Shown: positions 27,778-37,731 of the stretch, in pieces
How positions within the stretch are numbered: position 1 is the first letter of the stretch
Layout: every line of letters begins with the position of its first letter
Source of the DNA: Thermodesulfobacteriota bacterium
GTDB taxonomy: Bacteria > Desulfobacterota > Anaeroferrophillalia > Anaeroferrophillales > Tharpellaceae
Direction: 5' to 3'
NCBI GenBank assembly: GCA_024763535.1
Contig: JANTFH010000008.1
Location: 1-64,000 of the forward strand
Length of the DNA: 64,000 bases
Program-made: the position numbers and the translations under genes
The notes under the pieces: model-generated
Seen by the model: only the letters and a program-made list of their open reading frames with translations
The model's database searches: none
Told to the model about the DNA's origin: nothing

Positions 27778-29103
27778 ATCACTCAACTCTTCGGCATGTT
27801 TTCTGATTTCATCCAGATTTTCGCCTTCGAGCATCACCCGCAGCTTGTTTTCGGTGCCGGAATAGCGGATCAGAAGGCGGCCGCGCCCTTTTATCGCCCC
27901 CTCCACCTCTTCTATGTGACGGGTGAGGGCGGGTACCTCGTTTAGCGGCAGTTTCTCTTTGACCGGGGTGTTGATAAGAACCTGAGGGAAGATCTCCATA
28001 ACTTTGGCCAATTCGGAGAGCGGTTTTCCGGTAGAGACGATAACTGACAGAATCTGCAGGGCCGAGAGAATGCCGTCACCGGTGGTGTTGTGATCCATGA
28101 AGATCAGATGTCCTGACTGTTCTCCACCGAAGTTGTAACCATCCGCCCGCATCTTTTCCACCACATAACGATCTCCGACCTGGGTTCTGACCAGATTGAT
28201 CCGGGCTTTATCCAGAACCTTTTCCAGCCCCATATTGCTCATGACCGTGGCCACTACGGTATCTTTGGCCAGGTCATTCTGCTTCTGCATGTGCAGGGCG
28301 GAGATAGCCATGACCTGATCACCGTCAACGATCAGGCCCTGTTCATCGACAAAGATAACCCGGTCGGCGTCACCATCGAAAGCGATGCCGAGATCAGCCT
28401 TTTCTTCGATTACCGCAGCCTGCAGTTTTTCCGGGTAGAGGGAACCGCAGCCTGCGTTTATATTGGTGCCGTCCGGACTGATGCCGATACTGATAATCTC
28501 CGCCCCGAGTTCACTGAACACCGCCGGGGCGACCTTATAAGAGGCGCCGTTACCGCAATCAATAACGATTTTCATCCCCTCCAGGGTGAGTCCGTCGGGG
28601 AAGGTATTTTTAAGAAAAACGATATAGCGGCCGTTGGCATCATCAATACGAAAAGCCTTGCCGATATCATCAGCCGTCGGCCGCAGTTGGTCAATGGTCT
28701 GATTGAAAATCAGATCTTCAATCTTGCTCTCAATGTGGTCTGGAAGTTTGAATCCGTCCCGTGAGAAGATCTTGATGCCGTTATCCTGAAAGGGGTTGTG
28801 TGAAGCGGATATCACAACGCCCGCATCAGCCCGCATGCTGCGGGTAATAAAGGCGATGCCCGGAGTCGGCAACGGGCCGATAAGCAGAGCGTCAACCCCC
28901 ATGGAGCAGATGCCGGAGACCAGAGCGCTTTCCAGCATATATCCGGAAAGTCTGGTGTCCTTGCCGATGATAATCTTGTGCCGGTGCTCTTTTTCCTTGC
29001 AGATATGAGCCACCGCCCGGCCGATCTGCAGGGCGGTTTCCGCGGTGATCGGTTCAATATTGGCAATGCCCCGGACGCCGTCGGTGCCGAATAATTTTCC
29101 CAT
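27754..29103 (-). CDS. glmM: Phosphoglucosamine mutase
   Basis: GlmM converts glucosamine-6-P to glucosamine-1-P for UDP-GlcNAc, peptidoglycan and LPS. This 449-aa protein has the active serine loop [17 protein letters not shown] (phospho-Ser in SASHNP), metal-binding DGDADRVI, substrate loop GGEQSGH and phosphate-binding [12 protein letters not shown]. It is the last gene of the ftsH-...-glmM operon. GlmM binds and restrains CdaA in Firmicutes; the cdaA-cdaR-glmM order here fits that known partnership. Confidence 0.97.
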   Translation of the reverse strand: MGKLFGTDGVRGIANIEPITAETALQIGRAVAHICKEKEHRHKIIIGKDTRLSGYMLESALVSGICSMGVDALLIGPLPTPGIAFITRSMRADAGVVISASHNPFQDNGIKIFSRDGFKLPDHIESKIEDLIFNQTIDQLRPTADDIGKAFRIDDANGRYIVFLKNTFPDGLTLEGMKIVIDCGNGASYKVAPAVFSELGAEIISIGISPDGTNINAGCGSLYPEKLQAAVIEEKADLGIAFDGDADRVIFVDEQGLIVDGDQVMAISALHMQKQNDLAKDTVVATVMSNMGLEKVLDKARINLVRTQVGDRYVVEKMRADGYNFGGEQSGHLIFMDHNTTGDGILSALQILSVIVSTGKPLSELAKVMEIFPQVLINTPVKEKLPLNEVPALTRHIEEVEGAIKGRGRLLIRYSGTENKLRVMLEGENLDEIRKHAEELSDSVSKLLG

Positions 29104-29139
29104 AATAAATTCCTGTGTTCATCAAATCCGGCTGAGCGG

Positions 29140-30087
29140 TTATTTTTTCTTGAAAACTATCTCAACTTCGGTCGGATCCATGGCCAGAAGCTTGACGGTT
29201 TTCGGTAGAGATACCTTGACCGGGAGGGTATTATAACTGTTTTCACTGTCGACCTTGAGTTTACCGAGATCAACACTGATATTGGTCTTTTTTCGAATAT
29301 CATCAACCTGCATCAGGAGCGGGCATTCGACCACCAGGTCGACAAAGTAGTTGCTGATACCAATGCGCCCGAGATCGTCATTACGATTGAGAAAGTTGAT
29401 TCTGATGCCTTTAATTACCCTTTGGGCCAGGGCTTCACCGATAGTAATGGTAGCGGTTATCTTGGTCTCTAGATTACTGAGTTTCAACTCCCCCGGAGGT
29501 GCCATCAGCGTGACCGGGAGGGTTGTGGTCTTCCGTAACTGGCTTAAATCGACCGGTTCGGTAAATACCGTAGCATGTTCTTTCAAGTACTCTTCAGAAA
29601 CTCTGAATCGGGCTGAATTTGGTGAAATCGAGATATCTCTGACTTGAAAACCCCGGGGTGGACTACCTTCTGTTTTCAATTTGATCGGCAGGGTAGCTTC
29701 GATAAAACGGTCGAGGTAGAGGGTTAAGGTGTCGGGATCGAGATTAACTACATCTACTCCCAGAGGCAGCCCGTTAAAGGTTTCCTGAGCTAAATGAATA
29801 ACGTTTTTGCCGCTTTTTGAGCGGGACATATCAACGCTTAACGATGGTGGATTTGCGGTCAGCGGCCGCAACAGAGTCTTGGTTCCTTTGACCCGGATAT
29901 GGATGCTGGTCGGAACCTTGTTGACGATGTTCATGGCGGCTGGAAGGGAGGTGAATTCCACCGGAACACTCAGTGCCAGTTCCGTTTTACTCCGACCGGA
30001 GACGAAAAACCAGAGGGCTGAAGCCAAAATCAGTGACAAAATTTTCAACGTCAGGTTTTTGAAAAATATCGATCTTATCTGTTCCAT
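29140..30087 (-). CDS. cdaR: YbbR-domain protein, CdaA regulator CdaR-like
   Basis: This 315-aa protein has a single N-terminal membrane anchor (LTLKILSLILASALWFFVSG) and about three YbbR repeats outside the membrane. Recognisable repeat pieces are SVPVEFTSLP, ASLPIKLKTEG-like and LPVTLMAPPGEL. YbbR/CdaR proteins bind the membrane diadenylate cyclase and modulate its activity. The start lies 13 nt after the cdaA stop, in the usual cdaA-cdaR-glmM order. Confidence 0.9.
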   Translation of the reverse strand: MEQIRSIFFKNLTLKILSLILASALWFFVSGRSKTELALSVPVEFTSLPAAMNIVNKVPTSIHIRVKGTKTLLRPLTANPPSLSVDMSRSKSGKNVIHLAQETFNGLPLGVDVVNLDPDTLTLYLDRFIEATLPIKLKTEGSPPRGFQVRDISISPNSARFRVSEEYLKEHATVFTEPVDLSQLRKTTTLPVTLMAPPGELKLSNLETKITATITIGEALAQRVIKGIRINFLNRNDDLGRIGISNYFVDLVVECPLLMQVDDIRKKTNISVDLGKLKVDSENSYNTLPVKVSLPKTVKLLAMDPTEVEIVFKKK

Positions 30088-30100
30088 AGATATTACAGCT

Positions 30101-30907
30101 TCAGTTGCGGAAAATGTTGCGCAGCGATGCGACTAAACCCGATTTTTTTCGCTGCGGGGTAAATAATTTATTGAGAATCCGGCCTAAAGACTCGGGATTC
30201 TGCTCTTTCGTAATCTTGCCGCCGATAGAGAGGGAAATCTTCCCGGTCTCTTCCGAAACCACAACCACGACCGCGTCGGTATCTTCGGAAATTCCCATAG
30301 CCGCCCGGTGCCGGGTACCGTAGACCTTGTCGATCATCGGTTCAATTGCCAGGGGAAGAAAACAGCCTGCGGCCACGATTCGGCCGTTATCGATGATAAC
30401 CGCACCATCATGGATTGGGGCGCTCGGATTGAATATACTTAAAAGCATGGCATCGCTGACCACCGCGTCGATCTCAATGCCGCCTTCAACGATAACCGGA
30501 AGTTTATTTTCCCGGGTGAAAACTATCAGCGCCCCGATTCTTTTTAAGGACATAGTAGTGCAGGCCTTAATGACCTTGTCGAGATAGCTCAATTCCGCCG
30601 CAGGATTCAGGGCAAATGATGTTGTCCCGAATTTGGCCAGGGCTCGGCGGAACTCATTCTGGAAGAGGACAATGACAATTATAACGATTGAACTCAGAAA
30701 ACCGTTGAGAATCCAGTGCAGGGTATAAAATCCCAGCAGCAGCGAGAACTGGTAGGCGATAAAAATCAGAAAAAGCCCGAGCAGAATCTGAAAGGCCCGG
30801 GTCCCGCGGATGATGAGCAGTACCTGATAGATAAGGAAAGCGACAATGATAATGTCGAGAAAATCGAGCCAGCGGCTGTTTATCAGAGTCTCAATAAATT
30901 CGATCAT
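30101..30907 (-). CDS. cdaA: Diadenylate cyclase CdaA
   Basis: CdaA makes c-di-AMP from two ATP. Three N-terminal membrane helices cover residues ~1-85 and the DAC domain follows. Catalytic motifs are DGAVIIDNGRI (DGA) and GTRHRAAMGIS (RHR), both intact. 268 aa is normal. It lies between folP (18 nt upstream) and cdaR. c-di-AMP receptors are not evident in the window, so its output here is unknown; cell-wall and potassium homeostasis are the usual roles. Confidence 0.95.
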   Translation of the reverse strand: MIEFIETLINSRWLDFLDIIIVAFLIYQVLLIIRGTRAFQILLGLFLIFIAYQFSLLLGFYTLHWILNGFLSSIVIIVIVLFQNEFRRALAKFGTTSFALNPAAELSYLDKVIKACTTMSLKRIGALIVFTRENKLPVIVEGGIEIDAVVSDAMLLSIFNPSAPIHDGAVIIDNGRIVAAGCFLPLAIEPMIDKVYGTRHRAAMGISEDTDAVVVVVSEETGKISLSIGGKITKEQNPESLGRILNKLFTPQRKKSGLVASLRNIFRN

Positions 30908-30925
30908 AGTTGATTTCTACATTGT

Positions 30926-32143
30926 TCAACGTTGACTGTGATTAATCGCATCGATCACAGTTAAAACCTGTCTTGTCGCGGCCACATCGTGTACCCGGAC
31001 AATGTTGGCACCATTACTCAAACCCTGGGCGACAGTTGCCAGTGAAGCCGGAAGCCGTTCATTGACATCGGCGCCGGTCAGCTTACTGATGAACGATTTT
31101 CGGGAAGTACCCAGCAGCAGAGGTAGACCGAAACCGGTAAATTCGGAGAGATATTTTAAGAGCAGCAGATTGTGGTTCAGGGTCTTGCCGAAACCGATAC
31201 CGGGATCAAGGATGATTCTGTTTCGTTCTACTCCGGCGGCCAGAGCGATGCCGATGCTCTCTTCAAAGTAGGCGCTGATTTCAGCGAAGAGATCCTCATA
31301 AACGGGGTTGTTCTGCATGGCTTCAGGAGTTCCCTGGATATGCATCAGGCAGCAATAGGCTTTAGTCTCCGCCGCCACTCGAGCCATATTGGAGTCGAAG
31401 TGGAAACCGCTGATATCATTGATAAGGTCGGCTCCTGACTGGATGGCCGCTGCCGCCACTTCGGATTTATAGGTATCGATGGAAAGTGGCAGCTCCGGGA
31501 ATTCACAGCGCAAAGCTTCAATGACTGGTAAAACTCTCTGAAGTTCTTCCTTAAGACTGACTTTTTCCGCTCCGGGCCGCGTAGATTCCCCGCCGATATC
31601 AATGATGTCGGCTCCGTCGGCAACCAGTCTGCGGGCCTGTTTTTGGGCGTCATTCAGGGTGAAAAAACGGTTGCCGTCGGAGAACGAATCGGGAGTTATG
31701 TTGAGAATTCCCATAATCAGGGAGCGCTCTTTCAAATCGACATCCAGGCCGCGGCATTTAAAAGGCAACCCTGTACTTTTTTCTCTGGCTTTTAAGGCTG
31801 ATTCGATCTGATCGGCCATCAGAGCGAGAGAAAAAGGCTGGGCTCTGAGTTTCCGGCAGAATTTTCTGAACTGTTTCCGGGTCGCGCTTAAGATCGCGTC
31901 CGAGTCGACGGCGCTGCAGTTGATCACTCCACGGGTAACCGCGGCTTCGCCCCCGACCGAGAGCATCTCCTGTTTTATGATATTGGCGGCTGCCGCCGGC
32001 AACGGCCCGACTCGAAAGTTGTAGTGAACCATCTTATTCTTCATCAAGGCTATCCCATGTCGATCACTGCCGATCTGATCTATCAATGCGGCCGCATCTT
32101 GAGGGGATCGAATATCGATAAGTCTGACGTAATAGTTACGCAT
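30926..32143 (-). CDS. folP: Dihydropteroate synthase with N-terminal extension
   Basis: DHPS joins 6-hydroxymethyl-dihydropterin-PP with p-aminobenzoate in folate synthesis. The C-terminal ~270 residues show the family motifs MGILNITPDSFSDG, DIGGESTRPGAE, LINDISGF, DPGIGFGKT and GTSRKSFI. About 130 extra residues precede them (405 aa against ~280), with no catalytic motif I recognise; such an extension occurs in some anaerobe DHPSs. The gene starts 6 nt after the kinase-like gene's stop and is in the ftsH operon. Confidence 0.94.
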   Translation of the reverse strand: MRNYYVRLIDIRSPQDAAALIDQIGSDRHGIALMKNKMVHYNFRVGPLPAAAANIIKQEMLSVGGEAAVTRGVINCSAVDSDAILSATRKQFRKFCRKLRAQPFSLALMADQIESALKAREKSTGLPFKCRGLDVDLKERSLIMGILNITPDSFSDGNRFFTLNDAQKQARRLVADGADIIDIGGESTRPGAEKVSLKEELQRVLPVIEALRCEFPELPLSIDTYKSEVAAAAIQSGADLINDISGFHFDSNMARVAAETKAYCCLMHIQGTPEAMQNNPVYEDLFAEISAYFEESIGIALAAGVERNRIILDPGIGFGKTLNHNLLLLKYLSEFTGFGLPLLLGTSRKSFISKLTGADVNERLPASLATVAQGLSNGANIVRVHDVAATRQVLTVIDAINHSQR

Positions 32144-32149
32144 TTTAAT

Positions 32150-32857
32150 CTACTGTTGGGCTGAAGATGAAGTTTCGGTCTGTTTTTTTGTCATATTGGT
32201 AATTCTACGTGAAAATTTATCAAAAATCCACAGTTTTCTTAAACGCATGAATTTTTTTATACGGATTCTTTCCTTAAGGTCGGTATCCTGAGGGGTGAAT
32301 CGGAGCTTTAATCGCAGGATTGAGAGCTCATCGATTTTTGCCAGAAGGTGTAGCAGGGGGGAAAAAAAGAGGTTGCAGGGGAGATAGAGAGCCGTATTGA
32401 AATCTATTATCGCCGGACTTCCGTCCTCTTTGACCATGACGTTAGTTTTGTGACCGAGATCTAAGTGCAGAACCCCCCGGGAATGGATCTCTGAAGCTAT
32501 CCGCAGCAGCTTGGTAAAATAGTCGGGGGCAAGATGATCCTTTGATTTTTTTATTTCATCTCCATCGATGTAGCTGATAAGCATGCAACCGTAATCTTCG
32601 AGTCCGACAAAAGCCGGAATTCCGTTGACACCTTCAAGTTTCTGGAGAATGAACTTTTCATACATAATATTGAACGGTCCCCAGAGAGAACGGATAATCC
32701 AGGGTTTATTGCGGAAATCTTTAGCAACTATGTATCTGCCGTTCCTGGCGGCCACGATGACATCTGGTTTCATCGATTTTTTTGCCGCGATTACCCGTTT
32801 GATCTTCCACTTACGGTCGAGCAGCCGAATCCGGGAAGGGCGGCGGCTCTCATTCAT
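32150..32857 (-). CDS. Protein-kinase-fold protein (RIO/WaaP-like)
   Basis: This 235-aa protein with a kinase fold keeps the main catalytic residues: Lys in IVAKDF, Glu in MYEKFIL, HLD...N in [15 protein letters not shown], and Asp in AIIDFN (DFG position). The glycine loop is poor. The pattern resembles RIO kinases or Kdo/heptose (WaaP) kinases acting on LPS. The substrate is unknown. The ATG at 32857 lies inside the end of ftsH; the longer frame upstream shadows ftsH. Both ends are basic. Its place between ftsH and folP suggests co-expression but no clear function. Confidence 0.7.
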   Translation of the reverse strand: MNESRRPSRIRLLDRKWKIKRVIAAKKSMKPDVIVAARNGRYIVAKDFRNKPWIIRSLWGPFNIMYEKFILQKLEGVNGIPAFVGLEDYGCMLISYIDGDEIKKSKDHLAPDYFTKLLRIASEIHSRGVLHLDLGHKTNVMVKEDGSPAIIDFNTALYLPCNLFFSPLLHLLAKIDELSILRLKLRFTPQDTDLKERIRIKKFMRLRKLWIFDKFSRRITNMTKKQTETSSSAQQ

Positions 32858-34670
32858 TATCTTCTTCGCTATGGTCCTCAACCTCAGGGGTTTCCAAGCC
32901 GATAATCTTGTCGATTTCACTGCCGTTGATACTCTCTCTCTCAAGCAGAGCTTCAGTTAGAGCATTAAGTTGCTGGCGGTGTTCAGTTATCAGCTGTTTG
33001 GCCTCGATATAGGCGTTATGAACGATCTCTTTAATTTCGTCATCGATTTCAACGGCAGTTTTTTCGCTGAAATTCCGGTTTTCAGACATCTCGCGACCAA
33101 GGAAAATATGCTCTTCCTTTTTGCCGAAGCTTACCGGTCCCATCTTGCCCATGCCCCATTCACAAACCATTTTCCGGGCGATTTCGGTGGCTCTTTCAAT
33201 GTCATTGCCGGCTCCGGTAGTAATATGTCCCAGAGCTATCTCTTCAGCTACCCGGCCTCCCATTAACACTTTGATATTGTTAATCAGGTAATCCTTGTTA
33301 TAGGTGTGACGTTCATCTATGGGCAACTGCTGGGTCAGACCCAAAGCCCGGCCCCTGGGGATGATTGTAACCTTATGAACCGGGTCGGTGCCGGGCAGAA
33401 AACGGGCCACCAGAGCGTGTCCTGATTCATGGTAGGCGGTATTGGTCTTCTCATCTTTGCTGATGACCAGGCTGCGGCGTTCCGCTCCCATCATGACCTT
33501 GTCCTTGGCCTCTTCAAGATCAGTCATCTCAACTTCGTTTTTATCGGTTCGGGCAGCCAGAAGACTGGCTTCATTAATCAGGTTGGCGAGATCGGCTCCG
33601 GAAAATCCCGGGGTGCCGCGAGCGACAATATTGAGATCAACGTCCGGAGCAAGCGGTACCTTGCGGGCATGGACTTTAAGGATGCCCGCCCGTCCTTTGA
33701 CATCCGGGTTGGGGACGATTACCTGTCGGTCGAAGCGGCCGGGGCGGAGCAGGGCCGGATCGAGAACATCGGGCCGGTTGGTGGCCGCCAGTAGAATAAC
33801 CCCATCATTGGATTCGAAACCGTCCATCTCCACCAGGAGCTGGTTCAAGGTCTGCTCCCGCTCATCATGACCGCCGCCGAGACCGGCCCCGCGATGGCGG
33901 CCGACCGCATCGATCTCATCTATAAAAATCAGGCAGGGGGCGTTCTTTTTGCCCTGAGTGAAAAGATCCCGGACCCGGGAGGCCCCGACCCCGACAAACA
34001 TCTCCACAAAATCGGAACCACTGATGCTGAAGAAGGGTACTTCAGCCTCACCGGCAATCGCTTTGGCGAGAAGCGTTTTACCGGTTCCCGGTGAACCGAC
34101 CAGCAGCACGCCTTTAGGAATTTTACCGCCTAAACGGGTGAATTTTTTTGGCTCCTTGAGAAAATTGATGATCTCTTCAAGTTCGTCTTTAGCCTCTTCA
34201 ATGCCGGCAACATCCTTGAACGTCACCTTTTTCTGGTCTTCGGTCAGCAGTTTGGCCCGACTTTTACCGAAAGACATCGCCTTGCCGCCGCCGCCCTGCA
34301 TCTGGCGCATGAAAAAGACCCAGACACCGATCAGCAGCAGCATCGGAAACCATGATATCAAGATCGACTGCCAGAGTGGAGACTGATCTTCAGGCTTGGC
34401 ACTGATGCGGATACCCTTGTCACGTAATAATTTTATCAGGGTGGGATCATCCGGTGCATAGGTTTTGAAAGCCGTTGTCCCCTTGGTCCCGGAGATGTCG
34501 CGGCCCTGAATCGTGACTTCACTGATCTGGCCGGAATCCACCATATCGATAAAATCACTGAAACTGATTTCGTTTTTTGCCGTCTGGGGAGCATTGAAAA
34601 CATTAAAGACCATGATCATGACCAGACAGATCACAAGCCAGAGAGCCAGATTCTTATAAAAAGGCTTCAT
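32850..34670 (-). CDS. ftsH: ATP-dependent zinc metalloprotease FtsH
   Basis: This membrane-anchored AAA+ protease degrades RpoH, LpxC-type and unfolded membrane proteins. Seen are two N-terminal membrane helices around a periplasmic domain, Walker [14 protein letters not shown], Walker [12 protein letters not shown], the SRH arginines in RPGRFDRQV, and the zinc site HESGH. The frame is open to 34754, but the ATG at 34670 gives the typical start [13 protein letters not shown] with AGGA five nt before it, 606 aa. It is the first gene of the ftsH-kinase-folP-cdaA-cdaR-glmM operon and is preceded by a structured leader with a terminator. Confidence 0.96.
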   Translation of the reverse strand: MKPFYKNLALWLVICLVMIMVFNVFNAPQTAKNEISFSDFIDMVDSGQISEVTIQGRDISGTKGTTAFKTYAPDDPTLIKLLRDKGIRISAKPEDQSPLWQSILISWFPMLLLIGVWVFFMRQMQGGGGKAMSFGKSRAKLLTEDQKKVTFKDVAGIEEAKDELEEIINFLKEPKKFTRLGGKIPKGVLLVGSPGTGKTLLAKAIAGEAEVPFFSISGSDFVEMFVGVGASRVRDLFTQGKKNAPCLIFIDEIDAVGRHRGAGLGGGHDEREQTLNQLLVEMDGFESNDGVILLAATNRPDVLDPALLRPGRFDRQVIVPNPDVKGRAGILKVHARKVPLAPDVDLNIVARGTPGFSGADLANLINEASLLAARTDKNEVEMTDLEEAKDKVMMGAERRSLVISKDEKTNTAYHESGHALVARFLPGTDPVHKVTIIPRGRALGLTQQLPIDERHTYNKDYLINNIKVLMGGRVAEEIALGHITTGAGNDIERATEIARKMVCEWGMGKMGPVSFGKKEEHIFLGREMSENRNFSEKTAVEIDDEIKEIVHNAYIEAKQLITEHRQQLNALTEALLERESINGSEIDKIIGLETPEVEDHSEEDNE

Positions 34671-34742
34671 ATCCTGATTTTTTTTCGATGGTGACATATA
34701 TGTTTGCTCAAATTCGGGGTTTAGTTGGTTGTTGATACTTTC

Positions 34743-34777
34743 AAAAAAAGCCACACGCCTTACGGGCGGGAGGCTTT
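34743..34777 (-). terminator. Terminator-like hairpin in the ftsH leader
   Basis: Read on the minus strand, AAAGCC pairs with GGCTTT and the inner CGCC with GGCG around a short loop, followed directly by seven T. It is a complete intrinsic terminator 73 nt upstream of the ftsH start, yet the only upstream sequence is the divergent der promoter region. Two more hairpins lie further up: 34789-34805 (GTTGC/GCAAC) and about 34818-34850, centred on AACTGCAGTT. It is therefore either an attenuator or the end of a small RNA. No reverse-direction T-run is present. Confidence 0.65.
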
Positions 34778-34956
34778 AGATATCGGAAGTTGCCTATACA
34801 GCAACAATCAAATTTTTGCAAGTGAAAACTGCAGTTATAACTTCGCTTGCGGCCCTTAAATTAGAGTGATGGGCTTGCAAAAAAGTCTAAATCATATTAG
34901 AAAGTTTACAACCTTAAAAAAGTTTTACTAATGTTATTTGATATGGATTATTTGTA

Positions 34957-36300
34957 ATGAAAAAATGCGTTGCGATTGTTGGCCGGCCGAATGTCGGAAA
35001 ATCGACTCTTTTTAATCGTCTGCTAAAGGCTCGCCGGGCGATAGTCGCTGATATACCCGGAGTTACCCGGGACCGGATTTTTGCTGATCTTGAGGTTGAG
35101 GGTAAAGAGTGTCTGCTGGTTGATACCGGAGGCCTGGTTTTCGGCAGTGAGGATGAGTTGCAGAAAGATGTCGGCCGCCAGACCCGGGCGGCGGTCGATG
35201 AGGCCGATATTATTATCCTGCTTTTCGATGGTCAGAGCGGAGTTGCCTCCGAAGACGGCGAACTGGCCCGTTATCTGCGCCGGAGCGGGAAACCGATTCT
35301 CTGGGTGGTCAACAAGTGCGAATCACCCCGGGTCAGAGCTGACAGTGTCGACTTTTACTCTCTGGGAATGGCTGAAATTCATCACGTTTCAGCCGAACAC
35401 GGCGAGGGGATTGCGGCGCTGAAAGAGGCGCTGGCCGAACTGCTGCCGGAAGCGGCCGCGACGGTCGAAGAGAGTAGTGGTGATGATGCCGTTATCAGGG
35501 TTTCGGTTGTCGGCAAACCCAATGTCGGCAAATCTTCACTGCTTAACTATCTCTCCGGTAGTGAACGTCTGACTACCAGCGGTCGCCCCGGAACCACCGT
35601 TGATGCGGTGCAGCTTTCGATTGTCAACCAGGATAAGGAGTATCTTTTTCTCGATACGGCCGGACTCAGGCGCAAGGCAAAGGTCCGGGAGACGGTTGAA
35701 AGTCTCAGCAATGTCGCTACCATGAGAGCGGTCGATTTTGCTGATATCGTTATCTTGATGATCGATGCCACCGCCGGAATTACGGATCAGGACCTGCAGA
35801 TCTCCGCTCTCGCCCATGAGAAAGGAAAAGCGGTTATCTACGCTTTTAATAAAACCGATCTCTTTGTCTCTGACCGGGGGCGTAAGCTGGCGGCATTGAA
35901 AGAGGACTTAGCCTATCGCCTGACCGGTATTCATAAGCCTGTGGTTATGGAACTGTCGGTAAAAAACGGTAAGGGGCTGAAAACTTTTTTCCCCGCCTTG
36001 AAGGGGCTGTACAATATCTACAGCCGGCGCATCGGTACCGGTGAACTCAACCGCTGGCTTGCCGATGTTGTCGTTGCTCATCAGCATCCGCTGATTCAAC
36101 GGCGACCGTTGAAATTCTATTTTATTACTCAGGCCCGCAGCGCCCCTCCGACTTTTATTTTCTTTGTCAATAAGGTTAAAGGTATCAAAGCCTCCTATTG
36201 CCGCTACCTGGAAAACAGGATAATCGACCACTTCGGTTTTTACGGAGTTCCGGTCAAAATCTTTTTTCGCGCCCGGGAGGGTCGCGGTCGGAAATCGTAG
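34957..36300 (+). CDS. der: Ribosome-assembly GTPase Der (EngA)
   Basis: Der acts in 50S subunit assembly. This 447-aa protein has two G domains in tandem: G1 AIVGRPNVGKST with DTGGL and NKCE, and G2 VVGKPNVGKSS with DTAGLRRKAKV and NKTD. A C-terminal KH-like domain follows (PTFIFFVNKVKGIKASYCRYL). The architecture and size are standard. It is divergent from ftsH with 286 nt between the start codons, and no gene follows for 420 bp. Confidence 0.97.
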   Translation: MKKCVAIVGRPNVGKSTLFNRLLKARRAIVADIPGVTRDRIFADLEVEGKECLLVDTGGLVFGSEDELQKDVGRQTRAAVDEADIIILLFDGQSGVASEDGELARYLRRSGKPILWVVNKCESPRVRADSVDFYSLGMAEIHHVSAEHGEGIAALKEALAELLPEAAATVEESSGDDAVIRVSVVGKPNVGKSSLLNYLSGSERLTTSGRPGTTVDAVQLSIVNQDKEYLFLDTAGLRRKAKVRETVESLSNVATMRAVDFADIVILMIDATAGITDQDLQISALAHEKGKAVIYAFNKTDLFVSDRGRKLAALKEDLAYRLTGIHKPVVMELSVKNGKGLKTFFPALKGLYNIYSRRIGTGELNRWLADVVVAHQHPLIQRRPLKFYFITQARSAPPTFIFFVNKVKGIKASYCRYLENRIIDHFGFYGVPVKIFFRAREGRGRKS

Positions 36301-36720
36301 AGGAATGATTTATCGGATTTCTTGAAAAAGATAATTTTGCATAAAGGAAAACCCGACAGAGGCTACAAACACATGAATATATTGATTGTTTCTTATATTA
36401 ATTTTGAAGTTAACGTAGTAGCCGGTTAAAAAGAGAGTGTTTCAGGCTCTTCATCTTTATAAACTGTTAATTTTTCCTTGACAAGGGTAATTAGATATTG
36501 CTAATGAATTAAGATATTTAGTGTCTGACCGATAAGGTACTCCGACTGATCCTCTTTTTATATCAGTTTGCAAATATCTAGTTTGGTATCTGTCCTGCTC
36601 GGAATGTCTCAGAAATATTGTGTCTTGATAATCCCGGCTGATCGGGTATGGATCTTAAGTTAGAAACGCTTAATCTTGCGGGCCTTCGCCTAGCTTATTA
36701 TACAAAAAAAGGTTTTCTAG
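36301..36720. other. Gene-free leader region before the IHF/HU gene
   Basis: These 420 bp are AT-rich with no supported gene. A TTGACA at 36478-36483 is followed 18 nt later by TAATGA, a possible promoter. If used, it leaves an unusually long (~200 nt) leader before the IHF/HU start. Only a small hairpin (CCCGgctgatCGGG, about 36634-36647) is visible in it. An 18-codon ATG frame from 36373 has no ribosome binding site. Confidence 0.4.
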
Positions 36721-36999
36721 ATGAATAAATCTGATCTGATTGAAGAGTTGGTAAATCGTGCCGACATTAAGCTAAAGGTCTCTGAGACTATTGTCAATCT
36801 TATTGTCGACAGTATGAAACAGGCCCTGCTTGATGAGGAGCGAATCGAACTACGGGGTTTCGGCAGTTTCCATATCGAGTACTATAAAGGTTACACCGGC
36901 CGTAATCCCAAAACCGGAGAATCGATTGAGGTAAGCCGCAAGCGTTTACCTTTTTTCAAGGTCGGTAAAGACTTGAAAGAACGGATAAATAAAATATGA
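36721..36999 (+). CDS. HU/IHF-family DNA-bending protein (IHF beta-like)
   Basis: This 92-aa protein has the helix pair at the N-terminus (MNKSDLIEELVNRADI) and the beta-arm region with GFGSF and GRNPKTGESIEV, the Pro-tipped DNA-intercalating arm. The extended C-terminus (LPFFKVGKDLKERINK) favours the IHF beta branch over HU. IHF normally works with sigma-54 activators such as the PrsR encoded at the left end. Its stop overlaps the next start by 4 nt (ATGA). Confidence 0.88.
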   Translation: MNKSDLIEELVNRADIKLKVSETIVNLIVDSMKQALLDEERIELRGFGSFHIEYYKGYTGRNPKTGESIEVSRKRLPFFKVGKDLKERINKI

Positions 37000-37625
37000 C
37001 CCAAGACGGAAGTTTTTCAACTGTTTTTAAGGAGAGTTGTCTGTCAGTTCTGGGCAGAACTCGCCAATATGTTAAAAAACCCGCAAATCTTCCCAACCTC
37101 CTTACTTTAAGTCGTATCCTGGTTGTTCCCCTGATCATAGTTCTACTCTACTCCGGTAATCGCTGGTTGAATCTGTTGACCGCCCTGCTGGTGGTCGGAG
37201 CTGCGATAACCGACGGTCTTGACGGTTATATGGCCCGGAAATACGATTACGAATCCAATCTAGGTCGACTCTTAGACCCTCTGGCGGATAAAATTCTCCT
37301 TTTGTCAACCATGGTGATGCTGGTTTATATGCACCGGGCTCCAGCCTGGATCGTCTGTCTTATCCTTTGCCGGGAAACTGCGGTTACCGGTTTGCGGGCG
37401 GTAGCCGCCGACCGCGGCCGAACGATTGCGGTCAGTGTAATGGCGAAATATAAGACAACTTTTCAGATGATAGCGGTCGTGGCTCTGGTTATCCATTATC
37501 CATTTTTCGGGGCAAACTCACATGCCGTGGGTATATTCTTTCTCTGGATCGCTTTTATCTATACGATGTGGACGGGGTATGTCTATTTCAGCGAGGCATT
37601 TTCGTTGTTGATAGAGGATGAGTGA
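36996..37625 (+). CDS. pgsA: CDP-diacylglycerol-glycerol-3-phosphate 3-phosphatidyltransferase
   Basis: This 209-aa CDP-alcohol phosphatidyltransferase has the complete motif DGx2ARx8Gx3Dx3D (DGYMAR ... GRLLDPLAD), and the N-terminal NLPNLLTLSRI is typical of PgsA. Four to six membrane helices. It makes phosphatidylglycerol-phosphate for acidic phospholipids. About 28 extra N-terminal residues precede the family start; the ATG overlaps the IHF/HU stop. A terminator follows. Confidence 0.92.
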   Translation: MTQDGSFSTVFKESCLSVLGRTRQYVKKPANLPNLLTLSRILVVPLIIVLLYSGNRWLNLLTALLVVGAAITDGLDGYMARKYDYESNLGRLLDPLADKILLLSTMVMLVYMHRAPAWIVCLILCRETAVTGLRAVAADRGRTIAVSVMAKYKTTFQMIAVVALVIHYPFFGANSHAVGIFFLWIAFIYTMWTGYVYFSEAFSLLIEDE

Positions 37626-37675
37626 AAAAAAGTACTGCCGGTTAAAGTTGGAGTGAGTAGCTTGTTATCTTAACT

Positions 37676-37705
37676 AAAGGTTTCGGTTTTGCCGGAACCT
37701 TTTTC
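37676..37705 (+). terminator. Intrinsic terminator after pgsA
   Basis: AAAGGTTTCGG pairs with CCGGAACCTTT (one T-G wobble) around TTTTG, followed by TT. It ends only 26 nt before the next gene's start, so that gene's promoter must overlap it or it must be read through. Confidence 0.7.
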
Positions 37706-37731
37706 ATTTATGGACCCCGGGTGATATAAGT

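Noticed and set aside
36373-36429. 18-codon ATG frame in the gap after der
   Set aside because: No ribosome binding site and too short to support.
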